Positions 48,201-59,735 of a stretch of 60,000 bases of DNA are shown here, one piece after another. The notes under the pieces are model-generated. The model did not search any database, was not told the origin of the DNA, and was given only the letters and a program-made list of their open reading frames with translations. The stretch covers positions 29,465,554 to 29,525,553 of the forward strand of contig NC_092562.1 in assembly GCF_037975245.1 (NCBI RefSeq), written 5' to 3'. Position 1 is the first letter of the stretch. Each line of letters starts with the position of its first letter. This DNA comes from Apostichopus japonicus (Eukaryota; Echinodermata; Holothuroidea; Aspidochirotida; Stichopodidae). Made by a program: the position numbers and the translations under genes.

Positions 48201-51200
48201 TATATTCTCTTGGAGGCTCCTCATCGTTAGCCCATGATGCATCTGAGCCCTTCATTCTATTTAAAGAAGGGAAAGGATTGACACTTATAATAACACAATT
48301 TACAGGTTCTATCCTTACTCATAATGATGATGCTGATGATGCTGATGATAATGTGACCTAAATTTCTACCAGACCCTTATGCCACTCTGTAGAGCACTTC
48401 ACAGGGATTAATGTAATTGGCATCTCCTAGTAAAATTGATCATGCACAATGCATGCTTAATGGAGTCCTCCAGCCTGGAATTCAACAGAGGGTACTGATA
48501 TAACAGTCCTAATGTGTGTGACCTCTGAATCAAAGCAACACAATTTTGTGAAAGCACTCACAAGGAGGCAACTTGGCATACAGATGCACTGGACTAGTTC
48601 AGGCTCCCACTCGATCTAGGCCACCGTATGAAAAAAGGGTTTCAGAAAACATCAATCAAGGTAATAGTTTGACTTGAAAACTTCAAAAATATGTTTCAAA
48701 AGATTTCTTCTTCAATAATTCTTCAATAACTAAATCAATTATACTTCTAGTAATCAACTCACAGTTCTGGTATGTTCAGCTGCCAGAGACTTCAGCTTGT
48801 CAAGTTAATATGACACCGCCCTCTGTTAATTCTAAGCGTAGCTGGAGAGCCCATTGTTACCCACAATGCAACATTGTAAAGGTGTGCAGTAGGTTTAGCA
48901 CTTTCAGTATTTTATGTTAAAACCTTCATAACTTTTACCCTGCTTTACAGAGTGCAGGCACTGAATTATTCTGTTTTACATCACTCTCCACGCTATTAAA
49001 TGATATTAATTTATTTATTTTATTGTTATTATTAAATAATAAAAGTTGCAAATGAATATGATCTTGCAAGTGACTGTATAGATAATGTCACTGCCAATAT
49101 GTAAAACCATGTAGTACTTTGTAAGTATCATGGTACTGTTTTACTGTAACCTTGATAACTACATACCACACAATGTAAGCAAGACTGGGATACCATGTAA
49201 GCAGAGGCAATAAAGAAGGGTCTTTGTTCTTACCTTAACTGCCAAGTTAATTTCAAATTGTCAATTGACAATGCTAACTTAATTTGATGGCCATCAATAT
49301 ACCTCACATGGTACTGATGCCCTAACACATCGCGATGTTACTTCATATGTCACTTCAGGGCTACACTGCAGCTTAACGAAATACAATCATTTTATGTAAG
49401 ACTTGGAACTAGATTCTGTTACGTTCATGTACCTAACAGCAGGAAAAAACTTACGCTCTCAATTCCCTGACAAAGACATATTTGGTTATTTCTTCCTGCT
49501 TGGGAGCAAAGTAGACATCAGCGTTAAGGGACAGCCCTAGGTCAGTGATTTCCTTAGCAGAATTGAACCTTACAGTATAAAATGGATTGGACACTGGACC
49601 AAATAATTCAAACACCTGGAAGAAGAAGAAGGGAATGAAATTCAGTGATGCACGTAGATTCAGATCTAGAAACAAACTGTAACATTAGTGTTCAAGTCTA
49701 TGTTAAATGATGTGTTTTTAAGCTGTTTTTTGTGTCAAATCGCATCTCAAAAAGATCCTAACAAGACCAGAACGTCAGCCTTCTATCTTCATACAGCTAC
49801 TTACTTCTTCAGTAGATAGTGTACAAACTGTTTGCATTTCACAAATCAAGTTGACCTTTCATCTTGTTATTAAGACAAACAATATCAGAGCACTAAAAAC
49901 ATTGAAGTAAATAAAATGCTAATTGATCTTTCTTCGTTGTATAGCTAGAGGCAATATACATACAATGGGAGAGCAATTTTCTTATACAATCTTTTGTCTA
50001 CGCTGTGAAACTGATTGACAAGTACATTTAAGAAGTTTTACACACTGTGAGTACAACAATAGGAATTCAACTCTAGTAAATACCCCATGATGCATTGCAT
50101 ATAAACACAAACTAACCCATCCCTATCTGTTCTCTTTTGAAACACTCTGCTGAGAAACAAACTAATCTTACCACACCGATTGGATGTCTGTTCTCCCCGA
50201 AGAGGACCGTCTCTTCATTGAGAGCTGGTGTGTCTGTATTAGAACTAACAACCACTAGACAGAAAGGAAACAAAATACAAACAACCTTACAATAAAGAGA
50301 AACGTCAAGAAGGAAATAAAATACCCACAAGCAACCAGCATAGATGTAACCCTGCACTCAACATGTAAGAGTTTTGAACATTGAAGACTTCAGCAGATCA
50401 TTATGAAGGTAGTTGCACTCAGTGGACCCACACATCAACTCTAAATGTTCATGCACAATGTACACTTGGGAGTTGTACTGAACATGCTTCAAGGCATTAC
50501 AGAGTGGAAGCCGCCAGTTCAGACTATTGTACAATGCTAATACCACTCCATGCTGTCCTCTCATTTCATGCTTCAGTATGAACAGTTCCTACCCTTTATC
50601 TACTAAACAAGATATTGATACTGCTCATACTGTCAACACAAGTAGTGCTTTGAACCAACATGACATGACAGTACACTATATATAAACAAATTGATAAATT
50701 AAACTAACTATAGGCAGTCTTGAATGCAGGTCAACAGAAGACAAACATATAAGCCAGTTCTAACCATTTGCTAACACATTCTGTGAGAAGTAATGCTCAC
50801 AAAATTAAAGAAAAATAAAGATCTGTGCATTATTTAGTGGCTGAACACAGAAATATATGCATCAAGATTGAAGCATATCATGGCTCAGGTGCAATGTGGG
50901 GATGAATTAACACTTGCTATACATACAGTACATGTATATATGTAACATGCCCTCTTTGCTTTATAAAACTGATGTTGGCTATCAGTGCCCCCCAGACAAT
51001 TGTTATCCATACATAGTCATACATAGAGCTCCTATTTGTTTCCTCCAATCGGTACATACCTAGCTGTCCTATGATGCTTGAAACTTTCCCTAAAAGGTTG
51101 ACTTCTTCATCGTCAGCCAGGCGGTAATCCACAAAAGGGACAGCAGGTAAATCCTGAGTAAGACATTTCAAATGGCAAATATTTATCTTGTTTAATATTC

Positions 51201-52852
51201 TCATTTTTGAACTTATTAAGTTTGCTTTGTGGACAATCTTTACAAAATAGCAGAGTTGATCCCATGGTTATTTGGAGATAAAACTGGTGGTCTTCTACTT
51301 GTATTTGAAACGTTCATATGCATGTTGTTATTGACTTCAATTCTAACTAGGTATTTTCAGCATTAAAAATCAGTATCGCTGTTGAAAGAAATTCTCGGGG
51401 ACAAGCTAGTACAGTAACAGAAAGAGACCTAGAATATTTATCCACTTCTGAAGTTGATATTTTAGGTATTTTCCGACCATTTGAAATCACTGCACAACTG
51501 GTTTTTTTTTTTTATAAATGGTCTGTAGATAACATCAAGGTGAGACGCAAGGACATTTCATATCATTTTGATTCACAATGACTGACTTTTCAAAACCTCA
51601 GTTGCTCTTATTATGCTTATTTCAGTGGATGATGCATTAATTACAAAAGTTTCAGTCTTAATGTTTTGCTTCTGTTTTCTTCCTTTAATTTTGATGCCCG
51701 TCACCTAAATTAAGTTTAACTTCCTGAGGGCTGCCTTCATAAGACACTGTAGGCTACGCAATGGTTTTTCCTACTTCCAAGGCTTCTGCCTGATCAATGT
51801 CTTCTGGAAGGGTGTAGCCAGGGGCGGTGATGGTGCAGTAGCCCCTCCCAAAATGAGAGAAACAGATGGAGGGGGGGGGGAGGGGAAGGTGGAGAAAAAA
51901 AGAGACTCTCTGTGACGATAAAACAATTAAGTAAGTACTGTAAAGACACCCAAAGTTGTCAATACAATTTGCGATGTCCTACCTCAAGACTGAGATTGGG
52001 AGAGAGGGGAGTGGGATGGGGGGGTGGGAGGGGGAAGGGAAGAGATGAGCTACATACCCATGGTCCTCTCATCTGTTATCAATAATCTGTATTGCAAACA
52101 TTCCTCACCTGAAGCATGACTTCTTTTTTAGTTTTTAGAGGCTCAGGTATAAACGATGGATTTTCTCCTTCAGTCTTCACAACTGCTTTCATCTCTTCTG
52201 TTTCCTGTTCGGTGGAATCGCTATCATGTTCGGTGGAATCGCTATCACTTGTGGAGCTGCAAGATGAAGATTCTTCAGAACCACTTTCTTCCTCCTCTGA
52301 TGAACTGTACACTACCAAGCTGGCTCCACCGGTAGAGGTGATATATGTCACCTCGCAATCAATCTCTCCATGATTACTGATGTCAATGTTAGATTCCTCA
52401 TCAGATTTAGTTGATGATTCTGTTGGATTAGCAGTACTACTTAATGCATTAACATTGGTTCTGATATCTACATGATCGTCTGTTTTCTCTGTTTTAATAT
52501 TGTTGAGTAGGTTCAATGAAAACACAGCCTCATGCTCCAAGTTTGGAGTGACTTCAAAGTCCAATTTCGAATTGCTTGAATCTGATTCTTTGGGTGCAGC
52601 AGTTTCTTTCCCAACATCAAGTTCCATCACTTCGATATTTCTATCAGATTTTGTCTCTGCGGTATCCATTTCACTAGTAGTTTCAACCTTAACTACGTTG
52701 ACTTCTCTACTTCCTTCGACAACTTCACTTCTAAAATCTGCTTCATTGTCCTTCTTTTCACAATTATTGACTGGTGCATGTTGAGAATCAGTCTTGATTA
52801 GAGCACATGTGCTTGCCTCATTTACAGACATCTCTTTCTGTGTGGTATCCAT
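44793..52852 (-). CDS. NAF1: NAF1, H/ACA ribonucleoprotein assembly factor, complete, 7 coding exons, 581 residues
   Basis: NAF1 is a nuclear chaperone that binds dyskerin during assembly of H/ACA snoRNPs, scaRNPs and telomerase RNP and is later exchanged for GAR1. Exons: 52109-52852, 51060-51153, 50172-50254, 49455-49615, 48116-48256, 45673-45731, 44793-45256. All have GT-AG borders and matching phases and end in TGA. Order: acidic, Ser-rich N-terminus (1-240); the GAR1-like beta-barrel domain (about 265-362) with VNLLGKVSSIIGQL, TPALNEETVLFGENRHPIG and VFELFGPVSNPFYTVRFNS; the signature SDASWANDEEPPREYIDYSD; a Lys-rich segment; and a Gly/Pro/Gln-rich tail with poly-Pro. An in-frame stop 66 nt before the ATG, with no Met between, fixes the start. 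Length is close to vertebrate NAF1 (about 490-500). It lies upstream of NIPBL on the same strand. Confidence 0.96.
45531..45561. repeat. Perfect hairpin, 14-bp arms, 3-bp loop
   Basis: AGTCTGTATCTAAT - TTA - ATTAGATACAGACT, in the last NAF1 intron. Confidence 0.85.
45673..45731 (-). CDS. NAF1: NAF1 coding exon 6
   Basis: Residues 408-428: KDESNQQGDQDGNSPRPVTS. Short and low-complexity; supported by acceptor TTTCAG, donor GTAGGT and phase on both sides. Confidence 0.85.
46206..48110. repeat. 70/71-bp minisatellite filling the NAF1 intron, ~27 copies
   Basis: The unit has TGATCCTAATAAAGGGAACC, TGTCCAATCTGAATGATAAA and GATGATTTATGCTGTCATGC. Two variant sites (GAATGATAAAG/GAATACAAAG; GCATGATGACGCA/GAATGATGACACA) are shared in clusters. 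The array ends about 5 bp from the donor of NAF1 coding exon 5. Confidence 0.95.
48116..48256 (-). CDS. NAF1: NAF1 coding exon 5, DASW signature
   Basis: Residues 361-408: KGSDASWANDEEPPREYIDY, SDDEQERNAKKKKALEKGKR. The donor AA|GTAAGT is about 5 bp from the end of the 71-bp minisatellite. Confidence 0.96.
48257..49454. other. NAF1: NAF1 intron, nothing recognised
   Basis: Intron between coding exons 4 and 5; no clear element. Confidence 0.5.
49455..49615 (-). CDS. NAF1: NAF1 coding exon 4, GAR1-like core
   Basis: Residues 308-361: VFELFGPVSNPFYTVRFNSA, DVYFAPKQEEITKYVFVREL, closely matching the vertebrate FEIFGPVAHPFYVLRFNS and YFAPSMKDFTQYIF blocks. Confidence 0.97.
50172..50254 (-). CDS. 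NAF1: NAF1 coding exon 3
   Basis: Residues 280-307: VVSSNTDTPALNEETVLFGE, NRHPIGV. Donor GTAAGA. Confidence 0.95.
51060..51153 (-). CDS. NAF1: NAF1 coding exon 2
   Basis: Residues 249-280: DLPAVPFVDYRLADDEEVNL, LGKVSSIIGQL, the first strand of the GAR1-like domain. Donor GTATGT. Confidence 0.95.
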
Positions 52853-53084
52853 TTTTAAAGTGTTGTTATGTTTCTTCTTGAGTCTGCCTTCTCTCTCTGA
52901 ACATGCTTCCCTCTTTTAGACCAAGTAATATCAGTCTTCATAGACACATTTAATTCTGTTCTACAGTTCTGATCATTTAAATTCTGACTAATAACTAAAG
53001 ATCTTGATTGATGAAGGTACTGGTTGTCTCCCAGAATTTCAACAAGTATTATCACTGAGTTGTTTCAAATCAGGAAATCTGAAT
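52109..53084 (-). CDS. NAF1: NAF1 first coding exon with 5' UTR (ATG at 52852)
   Basis: Residues 1-248, plus 232 nt of 5' UTR up to an acceptor ATTGCAG at 53085. Coding is rich in Glu, Ser and Thr, with the acidic cluster VVYSSSEEEESGSEESSS. A 21-bp tandem duplication (52207-52227, 52228-52248) encodes a repeated DSDSTE heptad unit. Confidence 0.9.
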
Positions 53085-53420
53085 CTGCAATATATAGGTA
53101 CAGCAGCAAAAGTTAGAAAATTTCTATAGAAGCTGATCATTTATAATACAATCAAGTAAGGATTTGATCAAGTTACACCAAGTTTGTGTGAGATAAACCA
53201 TCAACTTATGAACCAAGAACATGTTTAAACTATACACAGATTATCATATGTAGGCTATATATCTAGGCTAAATGCATAAGTTAAATCTATAAATGATACT
53301 TTAACATTTAAGTTTAGGCCTAAGTAGGCCCTAGGCCTATACCAATAGGAGATTACAGTAAAGTCTATTGTACATGACTAGTATTGATGTAGGCTGTAGT
53401 AATAGTAGCATGGACACTTC

Positions 53421-53899
53421 GAAGTTCGGACACCTAAGCCTTAAAACACCCCAAAACTATATCTATTGGTATAAATCACCTGAAAATATACTTGATATGG
53501 TGGGAGAAGTGTGTTATATTACGATACACAGCCAAACTTTCTTTCCTGCAAACTGTTTTCACGTTGTATTCCAAGATGATTCTTCGTGATTGTGGAACTG
53601 GTATTTCTTTGCTAGAGTATTGCGAAGTTCGGACACCCGGCCCAAAGTGTGGCGCTGGTGATAAAATTGGTTGCGCAGTTGCTCTTTCAGTAATTATAAC
53701 AGACTTCATAGATCTCCGTCATTTTATTTTGACAAATATGAAAGTACTTTCTTGCACGTATACGGATCATTTTGGAGAGAAAATAACTGTAGCTTCGTAC
53801 TTTTTGGTGAAATTTGGCTCTTCCTGTAGGTTGTCATGGTGAAATCGTGTTTTTCTTAGGGGTGTCCGAACTTCACAGTGTTCCGAACTTCGCAATACT
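53421..53899. mobile_element. Small inverted-repeat element with GAAGTTCGGACACC motif
   Basis: AGTATTGCGAAGTTCGGACACC at 53616-53637 pairs with GGTGTCCGAACTTC at about 53861 and TTCCGAACTTCGCAATACT at 53881-53899, bounding a 284-bp unit. A further direct copy, GAAGTTCGGACACC, is at 53421, so the full element may be longer. Class not assigned. It lies in the NAF1 5' UTR intron. Confidence 0.7.
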
Positions 53900-54343
53900 G
53901 ACTAGCCTATAGGCCTATTACTTCTATTTTAAAGTAAGGCTAAATACATGTTTGATAAATAATAAGTAGGATAATACATAATTAATTTAACAATGGGCAA
54001 CCACTTCCAGTTCAAATTCTTAACTGGGGCATAATTCACCCTAGGCCTAAACCAACGTTAATATCTACAAAAGCAGCATGATTTATGTAGACTTAGGCCT
54101 AGGCTAGTAAAGCCTAACTAATAGACTAGTGCGCAAAGTCAAAGGCCTAACCTGTTGGGTCTAAGAGTAATGTTGGACTACATCGACTAAATGCTTCGCA
54201 AATTACCGCAAAATATTAGTAATGAAAACCACTCTTCTTCTTTTGATAGAAACTGATGTTATAGGACGGTTTTAATTGCATTGAACCCAACAGTTAGCAC
54301 TGCATCGCGTATACCTCACAGTCACAGCGCATTCGTACCTTAC

Positions 54344-54500
54344 CAATGAAGTAACCATGTGTTGTTCATGATGTGATGGAGGCCTGGAAGCAGACTACAT
54401 TTCCACCAAAGATATAAACAAATACTAGAAGGACCAGAGCTCTGAGAAGGGCGATTCAGTAATGATGACGCAAGACCTCCAATAGCAAATGTCACGCATG
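54344..54500 (-). promoter_or_regulatory. NAF1: Candidate NAF1 5' non-coding exon and promoter side
   Basis: A donor-like CATTG|GTAAGG at 54344/54343 on the minus strand could join the acceptor at 53085. The right edge is unknown; an old LINE fragment starts by about 54590. Inference only. Confidence 0.3.
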
Positions 54501-54587
54501 GGAGATATTGGGTAGGAATACAAGTTGTGAGGATATTCTGGCGGTAAACAATGAAAACATTATATACCTTATATTGACACACATATA

Positions 54588-55382
54588 AGTCCAATATTAC
54601 TCCATTATTCTTAAAACAAAAGAAGGTCATTCGCATAATATGTAATGTTCATTATTTAGCTCATACTTCTGAACTGTTTTACAATTTAAAAATCTTAACT
54701 GTACCCAAATTAATTGATTTCTATACAGGTGTATTCATGTATAAGGTTTTTCATAAGTTATTACCACCCACTCTACAAAGCTATTTTTCTTTTGCATCTT
54801 GTGATACTTATAATATAAGGCACAAGAATTATAATTTTCAACAAATTTTTGCAAGAACAACCAAAAAACAGATGTGCATCTCCATCTCTGGTGTTAAACT
54901 CTGGAACTCATTTGATGATAAACTGAAGAACAATGGATCCCAGTCATTATTTAAGAAAATGTACAAACAAATGTTGTTATCTACTGCTATTTCAAATTGA
55001 TTATCTCCATTAATGTAAAATATGTATAAATGCCCAATTTTTTCTTTCTTTCTTTTCTTTTTTCTCTCAATCTTTTCTTTTTTTCCATTCGATTTTCTGT
55101 TATTTTTGTAACCTTATGTAACCTTATGTATGTTAACCTGTCTTGACTAATTCTTTTGTCTGTACTTTTCAACACATATTTGGAGGAAACGATTCATAAG
55201 TATTGCACTTCAGTTTTTCTCCTTTTCCACACATTAGATCTTTGGTAGTTTTCATTGAATTATATATAAATATAATACCATGATTATTTGATTATATGTA
55301 TTGAACTCTTGTTGAAAATGTACTTATCTTTTGTGTTGGAAATAAACAGTTTCATTGTCATTGTCATTGTCATTGTCAAAAA
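54588..55382 (+). mobile_element. 3' end of a CR1/L2-type LINE, upstream of NAF1
   Basis: Open frame from about 54588 to 55000. It includes VIRIICNVHYLAHTSELFYN, LKILTVPKLIDFYTGVFMYK and SISGVKLWNSFDDKLKNN, the usual carboxyl end of CR1/L2-like reverse transcriptases. A 3' tail follows, ending AATAAACAG and (ATTGTC)n at about 55352-55379. 5' truncated; a stop lies just upstream. Confidence 0.85.
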
Positions 55383-55385
55383 ACT

Positions 55386-56541
55386 TAAAATTAAATCAAA
55401 AAGAGAAAAATATTCAACACTGTAAGTTCATCTCCTTATGTTATCCTCAACTCGAGATATGATTGATTGAAACATAAACCTCCAATAATTAGTTGAAGTT
55501 GGAGAACAGTAAGGGGGCTGTGATGTCATCTTTGCAAATGCTCTTTGGAAGCTTTACTTATATGCTATCATACATTTCTTGTTGATTTGTACTCGATTTC
55601 TGATACATTTGCGATTCTTGCTTAAGTTTGCCAAGGTTTTAATTTTCACCAAAATGTATCTTTTTTGAAAAAGAAATTCTTTTCCTCTGTGAATAAATTA
55701 TTTGCAAATTATAAAGATAAACAAAGACATTTTCAGCTTAATTGTGCCCTGATGACATCATCCATTCTGATGTTGCCAGATGCATTTGTAGAAACTCAAA
55801 AAGTTTGGAAAATTCATATCTTCAAAATACCAAATGCTATTTAATGTGGGTTTCCCCTTAAAATTCATACCTGAAATTTTCAGCAATTTTGCTAAGCTAT
55901 CAACTTCAGCCACCAGGAAATCCTTTTATCTGGGATATTTACCCATAACTTGGTCACAGAAATTCGAGAGATCCGTTTGTCGGTTTATCATCTTATTATA
56001 TCCGATGATGCCATACATCGTTCAGCCTTCGTTGCACTGGGCTGGCATGTGACTGAAAACTAGAATTCTTCGATGTGTTTAGGCCATGTACTATAAATAC
56101 CACAGTGGTGGATTCAGCTGTAGTGTGTTGTCTGGCTTGGGTGATGTGCCCCTCCTGTTTTGGTTGTTTTTGAAGAGATATGGTTGGTGTCGTCATAGCA
56201 CGCCAGCCAATCCTGTATACAGCTCACTTGTGAAAAGAGAGAGTAGGGCGTGGGTGGGGGTGGGGGTGGGGGAGGGTAGCACAGTATTTAAGACTATATA
56301 TCCTTGATGCAATCCTCAAAAGCTTTATTTGGATGTCTTGTCAATATATGGCCATGCTTAAGAATCCGTAGAGGTATTCATAATTCGTTTCTTCGAAATA
56401 TTCAATTTATAGCAAGAATGAAATATTATTATTTTTGAATTTCACATATTAGCTTTCGCAATCATGCATGTTTTCGATAACATTGAGGTTTTTTCCATGC
56501 ATGATTCTATCGTCAAGCGAGGTTCGTCTTCTAAAATGTTG
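55386..56541. other. Intergenic DNA, nothing recognised
   Basis: Upstream of NAF1. Only a short (GTGGGG)n-like run at about 56250-56270 stands out. Confidence 0.5.
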
Positions 56542-56549
56542 CCAGTTTG

Positions 56550-57347
56550 CGTAGGCGTAGGACGCAGGGGAGCTGGGGGCTGCAGCCCCCCCCCCCCCAA
56601 CCATTTTTTGGGGTGAAAATTCGGGCAATATGCTGAGAATTTTTCGGGCACCTACCAGTGGCGGAGCGTCCATACAGTCAGAGGGGGCGGATGCCCCCCT
56701 GACGGACTCAAATGGACTGCTGGCGCCCTTTTCAGCTTTTTACCACTTTCTACTTATTCGCGATTATTGACTTTTTTATTACGCTCTGAAATTCGCCTAT
56801 GGACATTTGTCGCATTTTGTTGGTACAATTTTCTGACAAATTGCGATGACACCTATTTATTCTTCGTTTATCTGCAAATTAGCAAGGCCTGGAAAGGGTC
56901 ATTTCCGGGGATCTAGGGAGTATCTTTACTCAAAAATTTCTGTATTCTCCGCGCCAACCTGTGGTGGAGCTCCGCTTAGATAGTGTTGGAAAGCGCCCCT
57001 ACAGATCATTCTCTCCCCCCTGACCAATACCCCTAGCTCCGCCACTGGCACCTACTGTATAGGAAGAATAATTTGCAATTTGTTTTTCAATGGTTAAACT
57101 AATATTATTATCATTATTGTTGTAACGACTTCCCCAATAATTATAACTAATATGGAAGGGTAATAACACGAAAAATTATTTTATGTTATTGGCATGTGAT
57201 GTAATAACCGATGAATGCCCATATGATATGCACATTGACATGTGGAACGCGCGCGGGGCGCTCAAAAAAAGGGTTATCTTTTTCGGGCAAGTCGTTACAA
57301 CCCCCCCCCCCCCGCCCCCAAATCAAATGAGGGCTCCTACGCCTATG
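56550..57347. mobile_element. Outer hAT-like MITE, interrupted by another
   Basis: Ends CGTAGGCGTAGGA / TCCTACGCCTATG, flanked by CCAGTTTG (56542-56549) and CTAGTTTG (57348-57355), an 8-bp duplication with one mismatch. Without the nested insertion it is about 400 bp. Confidence 0.8.
56656..57047. mobile_element. Inner hAT-like MITE, 392 bp, nested
   Basis: Perfect ends CAGTGGCGGAGC / GCTCCGCCACTG with a perfect 8-bp target duplication GCACCTAC (56648-56655, 57048-57055), inserted in the 56550-57347 element and therefore younger. Confidence 0.93.
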
Positions 57348-57758
57348 CTAGTTTGTAAGGTGGTTGTTTCTGGGAAGCTATAGGGTATAGGCACAGCTGG
57401 TGGTTCCTTTTTTCCATGCTCACAAAAGTCACAAATAAAACCATTGGTATTGATATGAGAGAGGTTGCATGTAGGCTGTTTGGCTGTATGTGAAACAAAT
57501 TGCCGATTTTATTGGTTTATGGTTCAGTGAAAGGTTGCACGGTCAGTCACTGAAGTCGGTCTCAATCAAGGGATTCGATCACGAACTATATCTACACCTA
57601 TTTGAACATAATGGGAGCTCCATGTCTTGGAAAGGTGAATGTAATTAGACCCTGGTATATATCTACCTTGTTCGTCACGTTTCGCTATAGCACTGCTGCC
57701 AAGTAGGGAAGTGTCAGCCTTTTTCGTCACTTGCCCACTACAATAACAATTATTATTT

Positions 57759-58992
57759 CAGGGGCGTATCCAGGATTTTCCAATAGGGGGGGCGCCAGGC
57801 ATGAATGATCGGCGTCCTGGGGGATGGGTCTAAGGGGAGGGGGTGTACAATTTTTGCTTTCAAAGAAGGGCTGAAATGCAAAATGGTGTCATATGCATGG
57901 GCGGCGATCCGTACTTCCGAGTGGGGGGGGGGGATATGACCTTGTTGACTATCTAAGCGTAGCGCCACCATGAGTTGGCGCGAAGCGTACAAGAAAATTT
58001 TGGGATTAACAAACCCTCTAGATGGCCGGAAACGGCACTTCCCGAGGTTTCCAAGCGGCATATACCCAACTTTAAAATAGGGATGTCATGTCCGAAATAT
58101 CTCATAATCAGGATCCAAAATACTTTTTTTTTAATTTCGGGTGTTATTTTGGGAAAATTGCCCCTGTCAATCTTGTTTCAGGCGCAACGTTAGAATGTTC
58201 GAGAGCTCTGTTATATTATTCGATGAAGAAAATGGCCTCATGCAGGCTATTATAGGCCTATACACATGCAATACACAATTACACATAGTTACATTCCTAG
58301 GTACCGATTGCTAGGGCATCCAGGTGAAACGTGTATTAAGCATTACCCTGGTTACATGAGATTCTCAGCTGTTCGAGGGAACATGTACGTGTGTAGGCCT
58401 ACTATAGGGCCTATATGAATACTATGAGGGTGCATATATGTACTATATCAATACCGTGGGCGCAATAATACATTTTGTTGTTATAGGGCCAATGAAGCCT
58501 ACAGTCAACTATTTTTGCTTTATAAAGACGCTTTATTTGAAAAGATCGCACTGCGTTTATGGTAGGCGAGAAATGAAGCTAAAAAAGAGCCGTACATTAA
58601 CGAAGATGCATAAATGTAGGCATGAAAATATTCTTATCCCTGGCATTTGGTGGGGGGGGGGTATGGTGCATTACATCCCCTCCACCCATTTTCATGGGGG
58701 GATATATCCCCCCTCCACCCAGGATCGCCGCCCATGGCCATATGTGATCCATTTTTCGACCTTAATAATAAGCAACATTTCCAGTAAATATGGACACAAA
58801 ATGCACAATTTAGTATGGCTGGCATGTCATTTAGTGTTTATAGTGATAATACAAACACAATTACCATCTATGTTTCTAAAACTATTATGCCGCCGAACTT
58901 CGCCAGAACCTTTTTTTGGCAAACAAAAAAAAAAGCATATGGGAGGGGGGGGGGGGGTTGAGCGATCACCGACATCTCACATAAAGGTCGTC

Positions 58993-59035
<43 letters not shown>

Positions 59036-59111
59036 AAACTTTTTTTTTTTTTGGTGACGGCCAATAGGGGGGGCGCGCGCCTGTTGCGCCCCCCCCCTGG
59101 ATACGCCCCTG
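57759..59111. mobile_element. hAT-like element, outer, 1353 bp with nested insert
   Basis: Perfect 16-bp inverted ends CAGGGGCGTATCCAGG / CCTGGATACGCCCCTG. TTATTT is present on both sides (57753-57758, 59112-59117), so the target duplication is shorter or decayed. The interior has G runs and a poly-T tract at about 59000-59052. Confidence 0.82.
57896..58736. mobile_element. hAT-like element, inner, 841 bp, nested
   Basis: Perfect 15-bp ends CATGGGCGGCGATCC / GGATCGCCGCCCATG, with flanks GTCATATG (57888-57895) and GCCATATG (58737-58744), an 8-bp duplication with one mismatch. Inside the 57759-59111 element. Confidence 0.83.
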
Positions 59112-59414
59112 TTATTTGTTAGATTCTCTCAAGCAATTTTCCTTCAAAATCATAAATTCAAATATTCGCTGCCAAACTTATAATGCAAATAGTCATTGTA
59201 TACGTACGTTGCTATGAACCGTAGCTGTGGAGTTCCTGTATACCTACCTATACTCTGACATACTATCTGACGAAACTGTGACTGTGAGAGGAGGAGGTGG
59301 CATGTCTTGCCTCCCTGTGTGTAATTATGAAATAAATTGCCTCTTTTGTGTATGAAGTTTTATGATAAACAGAAAACAAAATTTAAAGGCTCACTCCAAA
59401 TCGCGTGCCGCCCT

Positions 59415-59735
59415 CTGAAAAAAGTTCCCTTTCTGTTGTTTGCAAGTGAAGTTTTCTTCTTGTCGCTACAAAATGCAGACAGTAATGAAACGTGATACCT
59501 TGTTATCTTTGATCTGGACATGAAATGTCCATCGCTGCTATGTACACTGTGTTTTTGGTATTGACCGTAGCTGTATGTATTTACTGTACACTAGTGTCTA
59601 ATTACCGAAGGTAGCAAGCTGTGTGTGAATTTTCTGGGATCAATGGTGGTGTCTAACACTTCTGTTACACTTCATTCGAAACTAGGTCAGATTACCGGCA
59701 TCAGACGTTTCTTTGTGCGCGAGTCTTCGCTCTCT
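59415..59735 (-). repeat. Dispersed repeat, copy 2
   Basis: Reverse-complement partner of 14315-14640, from TTCCCTTTCTGTTGTTTGC to GTTTCTTTGTGCGCGAGTCT. Short gaps and substitutions separate the copies. Confidence 0.85.

Larger units (their letters stand above)
49616..52108. other. NAF1: NAF1 introns between coding exons 1 and 4
   Basis: Apart from coding exons 2 and 3, no gene was recognised. 51820-52060 has G-rich stretches and a GTAGCCAGGGGCGG motif that may be one end of a decayed transposon; no partner end found. Confidence 0.5.

Noticed and set aside
51820-52060. GTAGCCAGGGGCGG followed by G runs, like one end of a hAT-like element
   Set aside because: No matching inverted end or target duplication was found; possibly a decayed fragment.
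58438-59037. 199-codon plus-strand open frame
   Set aside because: Runs across nested transposon ends, G runs and a poly-T tract; no domain recognised.
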